NCBI GenBank assembly: GCA_022448955.1
Contig: JAKVCU010000090.1
Span: 1 to 37,583 of the forward strand
Direction of reading: 5' to 3'
Origin: Saprospiraceae bacterium
Lineage (GTDB): Bacteria > Bacteroidota > Bacteroidia > Chitinophagales > Saprospiraceae
Length of the DNA stretch: 37,583 bases
In this document: positions 9,679-18,090 of the stretch, in pieces
How the letters are laid out: the number at the start of each line of letters is the position of its first letter
Numbering within the stretch: the first letter of the stretch is position 1
Notes under the pieces: model-generated
Databases searched by the model: none
What the model saw: only the letters and a program-made list of their open reading frames with translations
What the model was told of the DNA's origin: nothing
Position numbers and translations under genes: made by a program

Positions 9679-9762
9679 TTATTCTTTAGACGCTATAGAA
9701 CCGTACTTTGTCTCCAACTTTAACCCTTTCTTAAACCATTCAAAGTCTTCTTCTCTATCTGA
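9679..9762 (-). other. Short open-frame stretch, possible remnant of a lost gene
   Basis: Directly after pxpC, the minus strand has about 27 codons ending in TAA at 9679-9681 that read like protein (DREEDFEWFKKGLKLETKYG and onward). There is no start codon, and an in-frame stop lies just upstream. It could be the end of a deleted gene or chance. Confidence 0.25.
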
Positions 9763-9763
9763 A

Positions 9764-10663
9764 TTAGGTTAAAAGCTTGAATGGATTGCTTGATTTACAG
9801 ATAGAGAACCTCAGCTTTTCTCTAGCTTTCATTTGTGCTATTTTGTTTAAATCTTCTTCTATTACATTCAGAATTCTATGATAACCGCCAGTTGTCTGAG
9901 CATCCCGCATTAATATGATCGGATTCCCTGCTGAAGTTATTTGAATAGTACCTGGCACTACTGCTGAAGAAATCAACTCTTTTCTTTTTCCTTCTATTTT
10001 CACATCCGCTTCTAAGCGATATCCCATTCTATTAGAATCATTACTTACTTCGTATTGTTGACTAAAAAAATGAGCAACTTCTACTCTCGAAAAGGTATCA
10101 AACTCTGGCCCTGGTAAAACACGAATTGAATATTCCGGAACCTCCTCTCCATCCAACCAACTTATTTCACTTAGCTGGTGCCCTTCCCAAGCACGTATAC
10201 CAATTGTACTTCCTTTAGTAGGAATGCTTTCTGGTGTGGCATCGGGCAAATAGAAGGCTGCGCTTCTACTTCCCAACCATTCTGGTAACAGCCACTCCCC
10301 TCCTACTGCTAGATATGCTCGACAGCCTCTCTTAGGGCGGCCAAACTTCAAAATATCCCCATCTTCTACTTTTATCAACTGATTTAAAAGTAGCCGTTTT
10401 CCATTTATTTGAGCACTTAAATCAGCACCAGCAATCGCTATCACCCCACTGCCTTCCATTCGAATTCGAGGGCCTAATAAAGTTATTTCTAATACTGGAG
10501 TATCAAGAGGGTTTCCCACTAATAGATTAGCTCGTTTCATAGATTTCTGATCCATTGCACCACCAACTGGTACACCAGAAGCTTGGTGGCCAATACGACC
10601 AAAATCTTGCACGCTTGTTTGTAAGCCTACTTTTTCAAAATGGAGTTTCAATAGATTATTCAT
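9764..10663 (-). CDS. pxpC: 5-oxoprolinase subunit PxpC (biotin-dependent carboxyltransferase family)
   Basis: The product (299 residues) belongs to the KipA/PxpC family, which with PxpA and PxpB splits 5-oxoproline into glutamate using ATP in the cytoplasm. Family signatures seen are TSVQDFGRIGHQASGVPVGG near the start, ANLLVGNPLDTPVLEIT, and GTIQITSAGNPIILMRDAQT near the C-terminus. I place the start at the ATG at 10663, not the longer frame from 10702. That ATG overlaps the pxpB stop by 8 bases, a sign of translational coupling, and fits the usual family length. It is the last gene of the acyltransferase-pxpA-pxpB-pxpC run. Confidence 0.93.
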   Translation of the reverse strand: MNNLLKLHFEKVGLQTSVQDFGRIGHQASGVPVGGAMDQKSMKRANLLVGNPLDTPVLEITLLGPRIRMEGSGVIAIAGADLSAQINGKRLLLNQLIKVEDGDILKFGRPKRGCRAYLAVGGEWLLPEWLGSRSAAFYLPDATPESIPTKGSTIGIRAWEGHQLSEISWLDGEEVPEYSIRVLPGPEFDTFSRVEVAHFFSQQYEVSNDSNRMGYRLEADVKIEGKRKELISSAVVPGTIQITSAGNPIILMRDAQTTGGYHRILNVIEEDLNKIAQMKAREKLRFSICKSSNPFKLLT

Positions 10664-11366
10664 AACATTCTTCCCAATTCCAGTGCCCTTTTCGAAAAGC
10701 ATCTTTTAATAAATCAAACTCTTCTGGATCAATAGAATAAAACTTTACCTGATCACCTACTTGAAACAAAAATTGCTGTTCCGTGTAAATATCCAAGATT
10801 GGCATAGGTGTTTGCCCAATCAATTGCCACCCGCCGGGAGCATCCATTGGATAAATGCCAGTCTGAAGACCTGCTATGGCTACACTTTGGGCAGGAACCT
10901 GCTTTCTAGGGTTCCTCTTCCGTTTACATTGCAAAGCGGCATCCAATATTCCCATGTATGGAAACCCTGGCAAAAAGCCTAGCATATATACCTGATAAGT
11001 CGAAGCAGTATGTTTTTCCACGAAAGTGGTCCAATCTAACCCCAACTGATCCTCCAATGCTTCCCGATCAGGAGCAAGCTCATAACAGACAGGAATTCTT
11101 AAAACCCTTCCTACTTGCTTTTCTGTGATCACATTTTGATCAAACCCACTATATATATATTGTGCCAATTCTTTTGCTTGCCAAAGCTGTCGATCAAAAC
11201 CAAGACATAAACTACAATAAGCAGGTGTTAGGAAAGTAATACCTGATTGAATATTTTTTCGAATCCATTCTTTACAAGTCATCACCTGTTGATGAATATC
11301 TTTGCTGATTTTTTGTTCAAATTCAATCAGCAAAGCAGATTCTCCAAAAGCTTGAATTTTCATCAT
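10656..11366 (-). CDS. pxpB: 5-oxoprolinase subunit PxpB (KipI family)
   Basis: The 236-residue cytoplasmic protein matches the KipI/PxpB family (allophanate hydrolase subunit 1 fold). Key segments are LGFLPGFPYMG, the PAQSVAIAGLQTGIYPMDAP stretch and GGWQLIGQTP. It forms the ATP-dependent 5-oxoprolinase with PxpC and PxpA. The family name KipI comes from the Bacillus sporulation kinase inhibitor, but the operon context favours 5-oxoprolinase. Two adjacent ATGs (11366 and 11363) are possible starts. It begins 9 bases after the pxpA stop. Confidence 0.93.
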   Translation of the reverse strand: MMKIQAFGESALLIEFEQKISKDIHQQVMTCKEWIRKNIQSGITFLTPAYCSLCLGFDRQLWQAKELAQYIYSGFDQNVITEKQVGRVLRIPVCYELAPDREALEDQLGLDWTTFVEKHTASTYQVYMLGFLPGFPYMGILDAALQCKRKRNPRKQVPAQSVAIAGLQTGIYPMDAPGGWQLIGQTPMPILDIYTEQQFLFQVGDQVKFYSIDPEEFDLLKDAFRKGHWNWEECYE

Positions 11367-11375
11367 TGCAAAGCC

Positions 11376-12116
11376 TTAAATAGTAGAAGAAAATGCTGCT
11401 CGAATCGCTTTCAATATAGCAACAGCTTGTGGGTGATCGCCATGTATACAAATACTCTGCGCTTGTATCGGCACGATAGTACCATCTTGCGTTTTGACCT
11501 TATGGTCATGGATGATACTCCATACTTGCTCAACTGCATCATGAGGGGAATGAATTACTGCGCCTTCCTTTTTTCTAGACATCAAACTTCCATCTGCTTC
11601 GTAGCGCCTGTCGGCAAATGCTTCAGCAATGAAGGATAAGCCTTTTTCTTTGGCCATCTCTTGTATCATGCTCCCTGCTAATCCCATTAGTGCAATATCA
11701 TCTCCCAATTCAGTAATCGCTTCAATCACTGCTTCGGCTTCTTTTTCATTCTTTGCTGCCGTATTATAAAGCGCTCCATGTGGCTTTACATAAACGACCC
11801 TCTGACCTTTACTTTTAGCAATTCCTTGTAATGCCCCTACTTGATATTGAATGATGGCTTTTAGTTCTGCTTTCGCAAAATCCATATTTCTACGGCCAAA
11901 ACCAGCCAAATCAGGATAGGAAGGATGCGCCCCTATTCGCACATTGTGCTGAATAGCTAAATCAATGGTCTTTGCCATATGCTTGGGATCTCCTGCATGA
12001 AATCCACAGGCAATATTGCAAGAAGTCAAATAAGGGAAAACAGCTTCATCTTGGCCCGTTTTAAAATGGCCAAAGCTCTCTCCCAAATCACAGTTAATAT
12101 CAACGATATAATTCAT
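11376..12116 (-). CDS. pxpA: 5-oxoprolinase subunit PxpA (LamB/YcsF family)
   Basis: The 246-residue protein is a full-length LamB/YcsF family member. It starts with DINCDLGESFG, then shows NIACGFHAGDP, IGAHPSYPDLAGFGRR, VKPHGALYN and FADRRYEADGSLMSRK, all family hallmarks. PxpA is the metal-dependent hydrolase-like subunit that works with PxpB and PxpC. The order A-B-C on one strand, with tight spacing, forms a complete 5-oxoproline salvage operon. 5-oxoproline arises from spontaneous cyclisation of glutamine and glutamate. The gene begins 21 bases after the upstream acyltransferase gene, so the two may be cotranscribed. Confidence 0.95.
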   Translation of the reverse strand: MNYIVDINCDLGESFGHFKTGQDEAVFPYLTSCNIACGFHAGDPKHMAKTIDLAIQHNVRIGAHPSYPDLAGFGRRNMDFAKAELKAIIQYQVGALQGIAKSKGQRVVYVKPHGALYNTAAKNEKEAEAVIEAITELGDDIALMGLAGSMIQEMAKEKGLSFIAEAFADRRYEADGSLMSRKKEGAVIHSPHDAVEQVWSIIHDHKVKTQDGTIVPIQAQSICIHGDHPQAVAILKAIRAAFSSTI

Positions 12117-12137
12117 AAATTATGAATTAATTGCTAA

Positions 12138-13280
12138 TCACAATGCGGGCTCCTCTGCATACTTCAATTTATTTTTTACTGGATTAGCATAGGTTTCTAA
12201 GAAAATTTGTTGTGCCCTTGGATTAGAAAATTGAGCTAGGCGTTTGTTCATCCGCTGCTCAAAGGTTTCTTTGTCCTCTTTACTATAACGACTTGAAAAA
12301 TAATCATTTCCATTCAACAAATCAAAAGCGATAAAATTAGAAGGCCACAACTTATAATTCGACTGAATCGCCTTGTCCAGTAAGTCTGCAACTAATGGAA
12401 GTTGTTTATTTTCTGATTCTTCTAAGGCTAATATTTGATCTAATTCGGCATTAATTGGTGCTCCAACTTGTAAATGAATACGTTTCTTTTGACCACTTAA
12501 GCCTTGAAGAATAGACCTAAAGTCTTCGCCAGCTTCTTTTTCGTACTTCCCTGTTTCTGCTTTCGCAAAAAGCTCTTTGGTTTTTAGCAAATCTGTAGGG
12601 TCTTGCTCATAAGCTACACTGACAGGAACTATGTTTAATTGCTTCAAATGTGCTACACCATTGGCCTTTCGTTCTTTTGCAAGCGTTAGCATTTTTAGTA
12701 CCCCCTTATTGGTTTCATCATTTCCATCTTTTGCACGTCCTTCTCTTTGTGCAATCCAAACAGAACGATTCTCTTTTTGAATGAGTTCAAAAATATACTG
12801 AGATAAATGCTTCGAACTTAAAAGCATTTCTCTAGGACTCAAACTACGTTTGACTAGAAAATTGCGATTCAATTTGGCGAAAGTTAGCAAGAAATCATTG
12901 TGTACTAGATTATCACCAATAGCAGAAGCAGTCATGATCTTCTTTTGATTTAGCAAACAATAGTTCATCAAAGCAGTATCTAGTACAATATCACGATGAT
13001 TAGAGACATATAGATATGCCCGACCTGCATCAATTTGCTCCCAACCAGAGGTAGAAAGCCCTGTTGCACTCTCTACTAGCAAACGGGCTACGGCAGGTGC
13101 TATTATTTTAGATTGGAAATCACGTATACTTTTACAATTATTGACAATTTCATCAATTTTATCAGCACTGGTATCTGGAAAGCTATAATTAAATAGAAAT
13201 TGTGCCATGGGGTGCTGTTTGAACAATTGCATCTGTTCATGCACAGCTTCATCAGGAAAAAATTTAATGTCTTCGAACAT
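12138..13280 (-). CDS. PlsC-type glycerophospholipid acyltransferase
   Basis: The 380-residue product has the acyltransferase HX4D motif as NHRDIVLD (about residues 93-100) and the second conserved block as QREGRAKDGND (about 177-188), the EGR-type site that contacts the phosphate of the acceptor. These place it among the 1-acylglycerol-3-phosphate/glycerol-3-phosphate acyltransferases. No clear transmembrane helix is present, so it may be a peripheral membrane enzyme. It is longer than a typical PlsC (about 240-270 residues), with extra N- and C-terminal helical regions. The acceptor cannot be told from sequence. It is the first gene of a possible run with pxpA-C, 21 bases apart, though a metabolic link is not obvious. 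Confidence 0.85.
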   Translation of the reverse strand: MFEDIKFFPDEAVHEQMQLFKQHPMAQFLFNYSFPDTSADKIDEIVNNCKSIRDFQSKIIAPAVARLLVESATGLSTSGWEQIDAGRAYLYVSNHRDIVLDTALMNYCLLNQKKIMTASAIGDNLVHNDFLLTFAKLNRNFLVKRSLSPREMLLSSKHLSQYIFELIQKENRSVWIAQREGRAKDGNDETNKGVLKMLTLAKERKANGVAHLKQLNIVPVSVAYEQDPTDLLKTKELFAKAETGKYEKEAGEDFRSILQGLSGQKKRIHLQVGAPINAELDQILALEESENKQLPLVADLLDKAIQSNYKLWPSNFIAFDLLNGNDYFSSRYSKEDKETFEQRMNKRLAQFSNPRAQQIFLETYANPVKNKLKYAEEPAL

Positions 13281-13428
13281 ATTTGTTTATAGTTTACACT
13301 CACAAATTTGAAGATAATTGTTGAATTGACCTAAACAAAAAAGGGGAGTCTTTCTACAAAATGAAATTTAAGCCTAAATCAGGATGGAGAATTGGATGTT
13401 TTACACCTTAGTAACGATAAGTGATTAC

Positions 13429-13468
13429 AAAAAATAGAGCGCCCAGACCTAAATCTCGAACACTCTAT
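13429..13468 (-). terminator. Rho-independent terminator of the 125-residue protein gene
   Basis: On the minus strand ATAGAGTG (13468-13461) pairs with CGCTCTAT (13441-13434) with one T-G wobble and further pairing inside the loop. A run of six T follows (13434-13429). It lies just after the stop at 13490. Confidence 0.65.
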
Positions 13469-13489
13469 CTTTATTTCGATTTTATTTTT

Positions 13490-13867
13490 CTAGTCTGAAA
13501 TCATCCCACGGAATGCCATCACAACACCAACGATCATTGCTCCATACCAGATACGGTCGGTGACCATTGTAGCCGCTAAGCCCACAATAAAAATAACAAG
13601 CCCAAGTGCAATCGCACCCCCATTAGGTCCACTGGAAGCATGTGCCCCACTTTGATAGTTAGAACTTGCATTAGCAATAGGCTTTGGTTTTGGAACTTCA
13701 ACACCTTTCTCTTCCATTACTTGCAAAAGAGCAGACATCCTGGTAAGTGCTTCAATATTGGTTCTAGCATTGGGGATACGTCTAATACGATGAAATTCTC
13801 TTTTAAGTTGGAAATCGCTCATTACATCATACTCACGTCTGTAGTAAGTTTCGTCTAAGTTAGTCAT
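13490..13867 (-). CDS. Small protein with two C-terminal membrane helices, unknown function
   Basis: The 125-residue product has a charged, helical N-terminal half (residues 1-60, rich in Arg, Glu and Met), a Pro/Ser/Asn/Gly linker (about 60-83) and two hydrophobic helices (about 84-100 and 104-121) separated by a tight turn with an Arg. There is no signal peptide, so the N-terminal half is probably cytoplasmic. I do not recognise a family. It is monocistronic, with a good terminator downstream and a divergent neighbour upstream. Confidence 0.7.
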   Translation of the reverse strand: MTNLDETYYRREYDVMSDFQLKREFHRIRRIPNARTNIEALTRMSALLQVMEEKGVEVPKPKPIANASSNYQSGAHASSGPNGGAIALGLVIFIVGLAATMVTDRIWYGAMIVGVVMAFRGMISD

Positions 13868-13977
13868 GTTTAAAGTTTAGTTTTCATGATTTCGTTTTGT
13901 CAGTGTATTCAACCTAAAAGAGTTCGGAAAAATTCCCAAATGATTGTTTTTTCTCTTAAGATTTCTATTTAAGTAGT

Positions 13978-13985
13978 TATATTTG
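13978..13985 (+). promoter_or_regulatory. Promoter -7 element for the YD-repeat protein gene
   Basis: TATATTTG matches the Bacteroidota TAnnTTTG consensus exactly. It lies 18 bases before the ATG at 14004, giving a very short leader. No clear TTG -33 element is present at the usual distance. Confidence 0.45.
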
Positions 13986-14003
13986 GAGAAAAAATTATAA
14001 AGC

Positions 14004-14957
14004 ATGAATAACTTTTACTACGTACTACCAACCTTAATATTCCTATGTGTTTCGACTATTTCTTTCGGTCAGTTTGATCTCGAATACTATCAATTAAAAG
14101 GGACTGTTAAAGAAGTGAAGTCTAAGACTTACAATTTAGTTTTAGATAAAAATCAAGAGAACCTTCAAAAGGCAAAATCTCATAAAAAGCTTAAAAATAT
14201 TAGTTTTAATGATCAAGGATTGGAGATTAAAGCAATTTACACCACTGAGCGATTCCCCAATTCTCCTCATTCTAGAGAATATTTATATAATATTAATAGA
14301 CAGCTATTTAAAGAGATTACAGATTATGATATAACAGAAATGGTATATGATGAATATGGAAACTTGATCAAAGAAATCGTAAATTCTACTTCAGAAGAGG
14401 AAGAAGTTGTTTTCGGAGATGAGATTTCAAGTAGTACCTCAAATTCTTCCTCAGAAATATACCAATACATAAATAGCTATGATGACCATAACCGACTGAT
14501 ACAATATTCAAAATACGGGCCTGGTGAAAAATTTAATAATACATTTTCTTACATGTACGATGAGAATGGAAACCAAATCAGGAAAGAATTAATTAATACA
14601 CTAGGCAATCCATTTGCGACTTGGCAATATGAATATAATGAGACAAATCAGTTAGAAAAAGAGACAAAAAAAGTCAAAGAGAATAATCAAGAGATCACCT
14701 TCTATTATCAAAATGGAAAAATAAAAAAAGAGATATTATTAAGTCCTTACGGTGAATTTATTAAAGCGAGCATACACTCTTATAACGAATTAGGATACAT
14801 TATAAAGACTGAAATTCTAGATAATGCATCTAATATCACTTCAACCATCACTTTTCAATATAAAGTAGACCAACAAAAGAATTGGATCGAACAAAAGAAA
14901 TTTATTGATAATGTAGCGATTGAAGTGACTGAAAGAATTTTTACATATTATAACTGA
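14004..14957 (+). CDS. Secreted protein with YD/RHS-like repeats
   Basis: The 317-residue product has a signal peptide (residues 1-22, cleavage near SFG-QFD). The rest is made of beta-rich repeats of YD/RHS type: MVYDEYGNLIKEI, YDDHNRLIQY, YMYDENGNQIRKE, WQYEYNETNQLEKE and YNELGYIIKTE. Such short YD-repeat proteins in Bacteroidota are exported and form small curved beta-sheets. There is no toxin-like C-terminal domain and no RHS core motif, so I do not call it an RHS toxin. Its stop overlaps the end of the convergent barrel gene by 10 bases. Confidence 0.75.
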   Translation: MNNFYYVLPTLIFLCVSTISFGQFDLEYYQLKGTVKEVKSKTYNLVLDKNQENLQKAKSHKKLKNISFNDQGLEIKAIYTTERFPNSPHSREYLYNINRQLFKEITDYDITEMVYDEYGNLIKEIVNSTSEEEEVVFGDEISSSTSNSSSEIYQYINSYDDHNRLIQYSKYGPGEKFNNTFSYMYDENGNQIRKELINTLGNPFATWQYEYNETNQLEKETKKVKENNQEITFYYQNGKIKKEILLSPYGEFIKASIHSYNELGYIIKTEILDNASNITSTITFQYKVDQQKNWIEQKKFIDNVAIEVTERIFTYYN

Positions 14958-15844
14958 TACCTATAAATTACATTCAATTCAAAAAATGGACTTGCTGATA
15001 AGTCAGGACTTAGTTGGCGGCGATCGTCGCCAACGTTCGACAATGGTAATCCAAGATCAACCAAGTCAGCATTCTCAAATACGGCATATTCGTTAAATCC
15101 ATAACCTATTCGGCCTTGTACTTGGATTTTATTATCCATTAAGCCTAATTGTCCATACAACGCAAAATGCTGATTAATGCGGTGTACATAAGTATTTTGG
15201 AATGTAGCTGAGGTAAGATTATACCCACGTATAGCAGCTTTGAAATCAGCCCCTACTTTTAAGTTATCATTCACTTGGTAATTAGCGTCTGCCAAAACAG
15301 GCATACTTACATTTACTTCCCATTTTTTATTTGGACTGGTATAATAAAATCCGATGATAGGACTTAGGAAAAAACCAAAGGCCTCTGTTGTGCCATAAAG
15401 TCCAAATTTGTAGGAAAGATTTTCTTTCTTCTGGTATTTAAAGTAGAATACTCCTCCAAATTGATAATCATCGGAAGTTGCATTCTTTAAGTCACTTGCT
15501 CGTTTAGGTAGTAGCATATAGGTCCCACTTAATACATCTGTATGCTGAATATTAAGTCCTGCTTTGAGCACTAAATTATGAATAGTAGTCCTATTTGTTT
15601 CAGGGCTTAGCGTCAAACTAACATGCTCGTAATCCATCCCTGTGATGATCGCCACCTTATCACTAACCGGAATAGGAAGGGTGAGCGAAGCCGCAAGATG
15701 GTCAATCGTCGTAGATTCATTGGATTGATCAAAGCCTGCATTCGTAACACTACCATAAGATAGTTTTAGAAGGTCGATATAATTCTGTGCGAAAGCTCCC
15801 CATGCCATGATTAGGCATGAAAAAATAATTAATATTTTCTTCAT
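14948..15844 (-). CDS. Outer-membrane beta-barrel protein, DUF6268-like
   Basis: The 298-residue product has a signal peptide (residues 1-19, cleavage at FAQ-NY) followed by alternating amphipathic strands throughout. It ends with an aromatic/hydrophobic last strand (ELNVIYRYQL), typical of outer-membrane barrels recognised by BamA. The overall pattern matches the DUF6268 family of Bacteroidota outer-membrane proteins of unknown function; the family name is from memory. A promoter -7 element lies just upstream (15871-15878), so it can be transcribed separately from the HAD gene. Its 3' end overlaps the convergent YD-repeat gene. Confidence 0.75.
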   Translation of the reverse strand: MKKILIIFSCLIMAWGAFAQNYIDLLKLSYGSVTNAGFDQSNESTTIDHLAASLTLPIPVSDKVAIITGMDYEHVSLTLSPETNRTTIHNLVLKAGLNIQHTDVLSGTYMLLPKRASDLKNATSDDYQFGGVFYFKYQKKENLSYKFGLYGTTEAFGFFLSPIIGFYYTSPNKKWEVNVSMPVLADANYQVNDNLKVGADFKAAIRGYNLTSATFQNTYVHRINQHFALYGQLGLMDNKIQVQGRIGYGFNEYAVFENADLVDLGLPLSNVGDDRRQLSPDLSASPFFELNVIYRYQL

Positions 15845-15870
15845 GATTTTAAGGGTTACATGGAGCTACA

Positions 15871-15878
15871 CAAATATA
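15871..15878 (-). promoter_or_regulatory. Promoter -7 element for the outer-membrane barrel gene
   Basis: On the minus strand the bases read TATATTTG, an exact TAnnTTTG match, 27 bases before the ATG at 15844. It lies in the short gap after the HAD gene. Confidence 0.45.
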
Positions 15879-15889
15879 AAGTGCAGGTC

Positions 15890-16510
15890 CTAAATGATTG
15901 AATAATCAGATAATACTTCTTTCAAACGTTCAGGGCTATTCACCTTTTCACTATGTAATCCAGCTGCTCGTGCACCAAATACATTTTTCATGCTATCATC
16001 AATAAATAAAGCACGACTGGGATTCTTAATTTGATAACGATCGATAAGCAGCTGATAGATTCTCAAATCTGGTTTAATCATTTTCTCTTTGCCGGAAACC
16101 AGAATTCCTTCAAACAGCTGCAAAAAGTCATAACGTTCTAAGGCTACTGGAAAAGTTTCATCTGACCAATTGGTCAAGGACAATAAGCGATGAGTTTTCG
16201 CTGCATGTAAGTCTCTAAATAACTGTACACTTTCAGCAATCGGACCTCCAAGCATTTCTTCCCATCGGCCATAAAAAGCTTCAATCTGTTCTTTATAGGC
16301 TGGAAATTCCGCTACTTTTTCAGCTGTAGCTACTGCTAATGGTCGACCAGCATCTTGCTGTACATTCCAGGATGGTTTGCATATTTCTGTAAGAAAATAG
16401 TGCATTTCTTTTTCATCATCAAAAATCTGACGATATACATATGCTGGATTCCAGTCAATAAGGACGCCACCTAAGTCAAAAATTACCGTGTCAATGATGG
16501 GTTTAGCCAT
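15890..16510 (-). CDS. HAD-superfamily phosphatase (YihX-like, subfamily IA)
   Basis: The 206-residue cytoplasmic protein has all HAD motifs: motif I as DLGGVL (residues 10-15), motif II as LTNWS (about 116-120), the motif III Lys in KPDLRIY, and motif IV as FIDDS followed by NVFGARAAGL. The DLGGV form and length match the YihX group (sugar-phosphate or FMN phosphatases), but the substrate cannot be read from the sequence. It lies 88 bases after the AlgJ-like gene on the same strand and could be cotranscribed with it. A sugar-phosphate role in polysaccharide supply would then be conceivable, but this is speculative. Confidence 0.88.
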   Translation of the reverse strand: MAKPIIDTVIFDLGGVLIDWNPAYVYRQIFDDEKEMHYFLTEICKPSWNVQQDAGRPLAVATAEKVAEFPAYKEQIEAFYGRWEEMLGGPIAESVQLFRDLHAAKTHRLLSLTNWSDETFPVALERYDFLQLFEGILVSGKEKMIKPDLRIYQLLIDRYQIKNPSRALFIDDSMKNVFGARAAGLHSEKVNSPERLKEVLSDYSII

Positions 16511-16598
16511 ATCGTTTGGTTTTCACTAAAGTAATGCATTATAGTAGCAGAACTTTAGTACATTTTAATAAATAAATAAAAAATATTATTGATTTTTA

Positions 16599-17735
16599 CT
16601 ACCAGCTGATATTATCTTTATCAGGCTTGATCATTTGAAATAATAATCCTTCCCAAATGAGATGCAGGTAAATATCTGGCTGTTCTTGTTGGATAATATT
16701 TGGGTGAAAATCGTGTTTCCAATTATCGAACAAGAAGATTGTCTCACTAAAATAATGCGGAAAAATCTTTGTAAAAGGAGATGCAAAAGATTCTCTGGCT
16801 ACCATCACCTTTGGCAATTCGCTTCCTTCCGTTTTTGTCTTGACAATATATTCTTCTTTAAAGGGAAAATCATGTGGTATTGGATAATTATGTGACAAAG
16901 CTTTAATCTGCTTGTTTTCCTTTCCATGAAGAATGACAAAAGTATCCTTTAATACTTCCTCCATCCCAATCATTTGCGCAAGCGACATTCCATCATATTC
17001 AACTTGTTCCGTTCGAAAGTCTTTCAGGTCGACTTCGGGTAAAGATGGAAAATCTTGTCGGATTCGTTTAAGGAGGTATCCTGCTGCACTTTTGGAAGCA
17101 AAATTATTCCAATGATGGTCTGTTTTAAGGTATAATAATTGTTCTTCTTTTAAACTCGCCATTAAATCAAAGAGGTCAATATAAGTAATACCTTCTTCTT
17201 GTATGGCATGAATCAATTGCTGGGTATAAGTACTAGGATTAAGGGGGACTGTATTATCAGGTAAATATTCAGGATATATATTGGCTTTTAGAGGTGCAAT
17301 ACTTAAGTAAAACTTTGCCCCCATAGCTTCTATCTCATTCTTTCTTCGCAGAATTTCTTGGACAGTCTGTTGAAGTTCTTTTTCACTCAACTGAAACTTT
17401 CCTCTATGGACATCTAACTGGTGTCCGCCTTTAAACAACCAACCATTCTTACCTACAACCACTTGCTCTGGTAAGGCTGATTTCTTAAAGGTGTAATAAT
17501 TAAGATAGTTGTTGGCTTGGACGAAGTAGTTTTTCCATTTAAAATGATCATTATAATAAGGCTCAAAATCCTTAGGAAACGGATCAAGGTGGCTGATATT
17601 AAAAATTGGCATTTCTGCTAGTTTCCTTTGTTCTACCACCTTTGGTTCAGGTATCAACTCAAAGAGCTGGTCCACAAAATGCAGTATGAGCACCAAAATA
17701 AAAGCAATAGGTAATAAACGAGTCTTGAAGGTCAT
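16599..17735 (-). CDS. AlgJ/AlgX-like SGNH-hydrolase-type O-acetyltransferase component
   Basis: The 378-residue product has an N-terminal membrane anchor or uncleaved signal (residues 5-22) and an exported SGNH-like domain. The AlgX/AlgJ hallmarks are visible: VVGKNGWLF near residue 93, the Asp-His pair in TDHHW (Asp206, His208), and the nucleophile Ser316 in ARESFAS, which corresponds to the GRDSF-type block. Proteins of this family take acetyl groups passed through an MBOAT channel and place them on exopolysaccharide in the periplasm. The partner MBOAT gene lies about 1.1 kb upstream at 18822-20228, with endonuclease V between them. The polymer acetylated here is unknown, since no alginate biosynthesis genes are in the window. 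Confidence 0.85.
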   Translation of the reverse strand: MTFKTRLLPIAFILVLILHFVDQLFELIPEPKVVEQRKLAEMPIFNISHLDPFPKDFEPYYNDHFKWKNYFVQANNYLNYYTFKKSALPEQVVVGKNGWLFKGGHQLDVHRGKFQLSEKELQQTVQEILRRKNEIEAMGAKFYLSIAPLKANIYPEYLPDNTVPLNPSTYTQQLIHAIQEEGITYIDLFDLMASLKEEQLLYLKTDHHWNNFASKSAAGYLLKRIRQDFPSLPEVDLKDFRTEQVEYDGMSLAQMIGMEEVLKDTFVILHGKENKQIKALSHNYPIPHDFPFKEEYIVKTKTEGSELPKVMVARESFASPFTKIFPHYFSETIFLFDNWKHDFHPNIIQQEQPDIYLHLIWEGLLFQMIKPDKDNISW

Positions 17736-17781
17736 ATTAGGTCAAAAATACTACCTTCTCCTCATATTAGTAGTAAGCCCG

Positions 17782-17893
17782 AAAAATTGGTACAATAAAA
17801 TTTTTCAAGTCAGGCCAAAAATCGTGCGTAACATTCCTATTGTTAGTCACTTACCATTTTTAACCTGACAATTTTATTGTACAAGCAATTTTA
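17782..17893. repeat. Near-palindromic inverted-repeat element (MITE-like or structured leader)
   Basis: The left half contains AAAATTG, GTACAATAAAA (17790-17800) and GTCAGG (17809-17814). The right half contains, in reverse complement, CCTGAC (17864-17869), TTTTATTGTAC (17872-17882) and CAATTTT (17886-17892). Inner segments near 17818 and 17860 also pair partly (AAAAAT with ATTTTT). The whole can fold into one long imperfect hairpin. It ends about 47 bases before the AlgJ-like ATG. Confidence 0.5.
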
Positions 17894-17991
17894 TCTAGGC
17901 CCTTACTGCAACGAAGCTGAATTGAGTTCTTCAATTACTTTAAAGACGACATAAAATGCTGAAAATCAAGGGTCAAACATAAGAAAATATA

Positions 17992-18005
17992 GGGCCCAAG
18001 GGCCC
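17992..18005 (-). terminator. Weak hairpin after the endonuclease V gene
   Basis: GGGCCC-AA-GGGCCC can form a 5-base-pair GC stem, followed on the minus strand by TATATTTTC. It lies 86 bases after the endonuclease V stop and may end the MBOAT-endonuclease V transcript. Confidence 0.35.
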
Positions 18006-18090
18006 ACAAGCACTCCTCCAATTTTCATAGCGATATCTTTGGGTTTTATTAGATTGATTAATTATTTTTTGCGTTGGGCAGGCCATAACT

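Larger units (their letters stand above)
17736..18090. other. Intergenic region between endonuclease V and AlgJ-like genes
   Basis: The 355 bases contain a near-palindromic element of about 110 bases (17782-17893) and a GGGCCC-AA-GGGCCC hairpin (17992-18005). I see no coding sequence. The gap breaks an otherwise tight gene run and probably holds a separate promoter for the AlgJ-like gene. Confidence 0.6.

Noticed and set aside
10664-10702. Longer N-terminus of PxpC
   Set aside because: It would overlap pxpB by 47 bases and adds residues not typical of the family; the overlapping ATG at 10663 is the expected coupled start.
14004-14957. RHS/YD toxin
   Set aside because: It is small, has a plain signal peptide, lacks an RHS core motif and toxin domain, and no immunity gene is adjacent.
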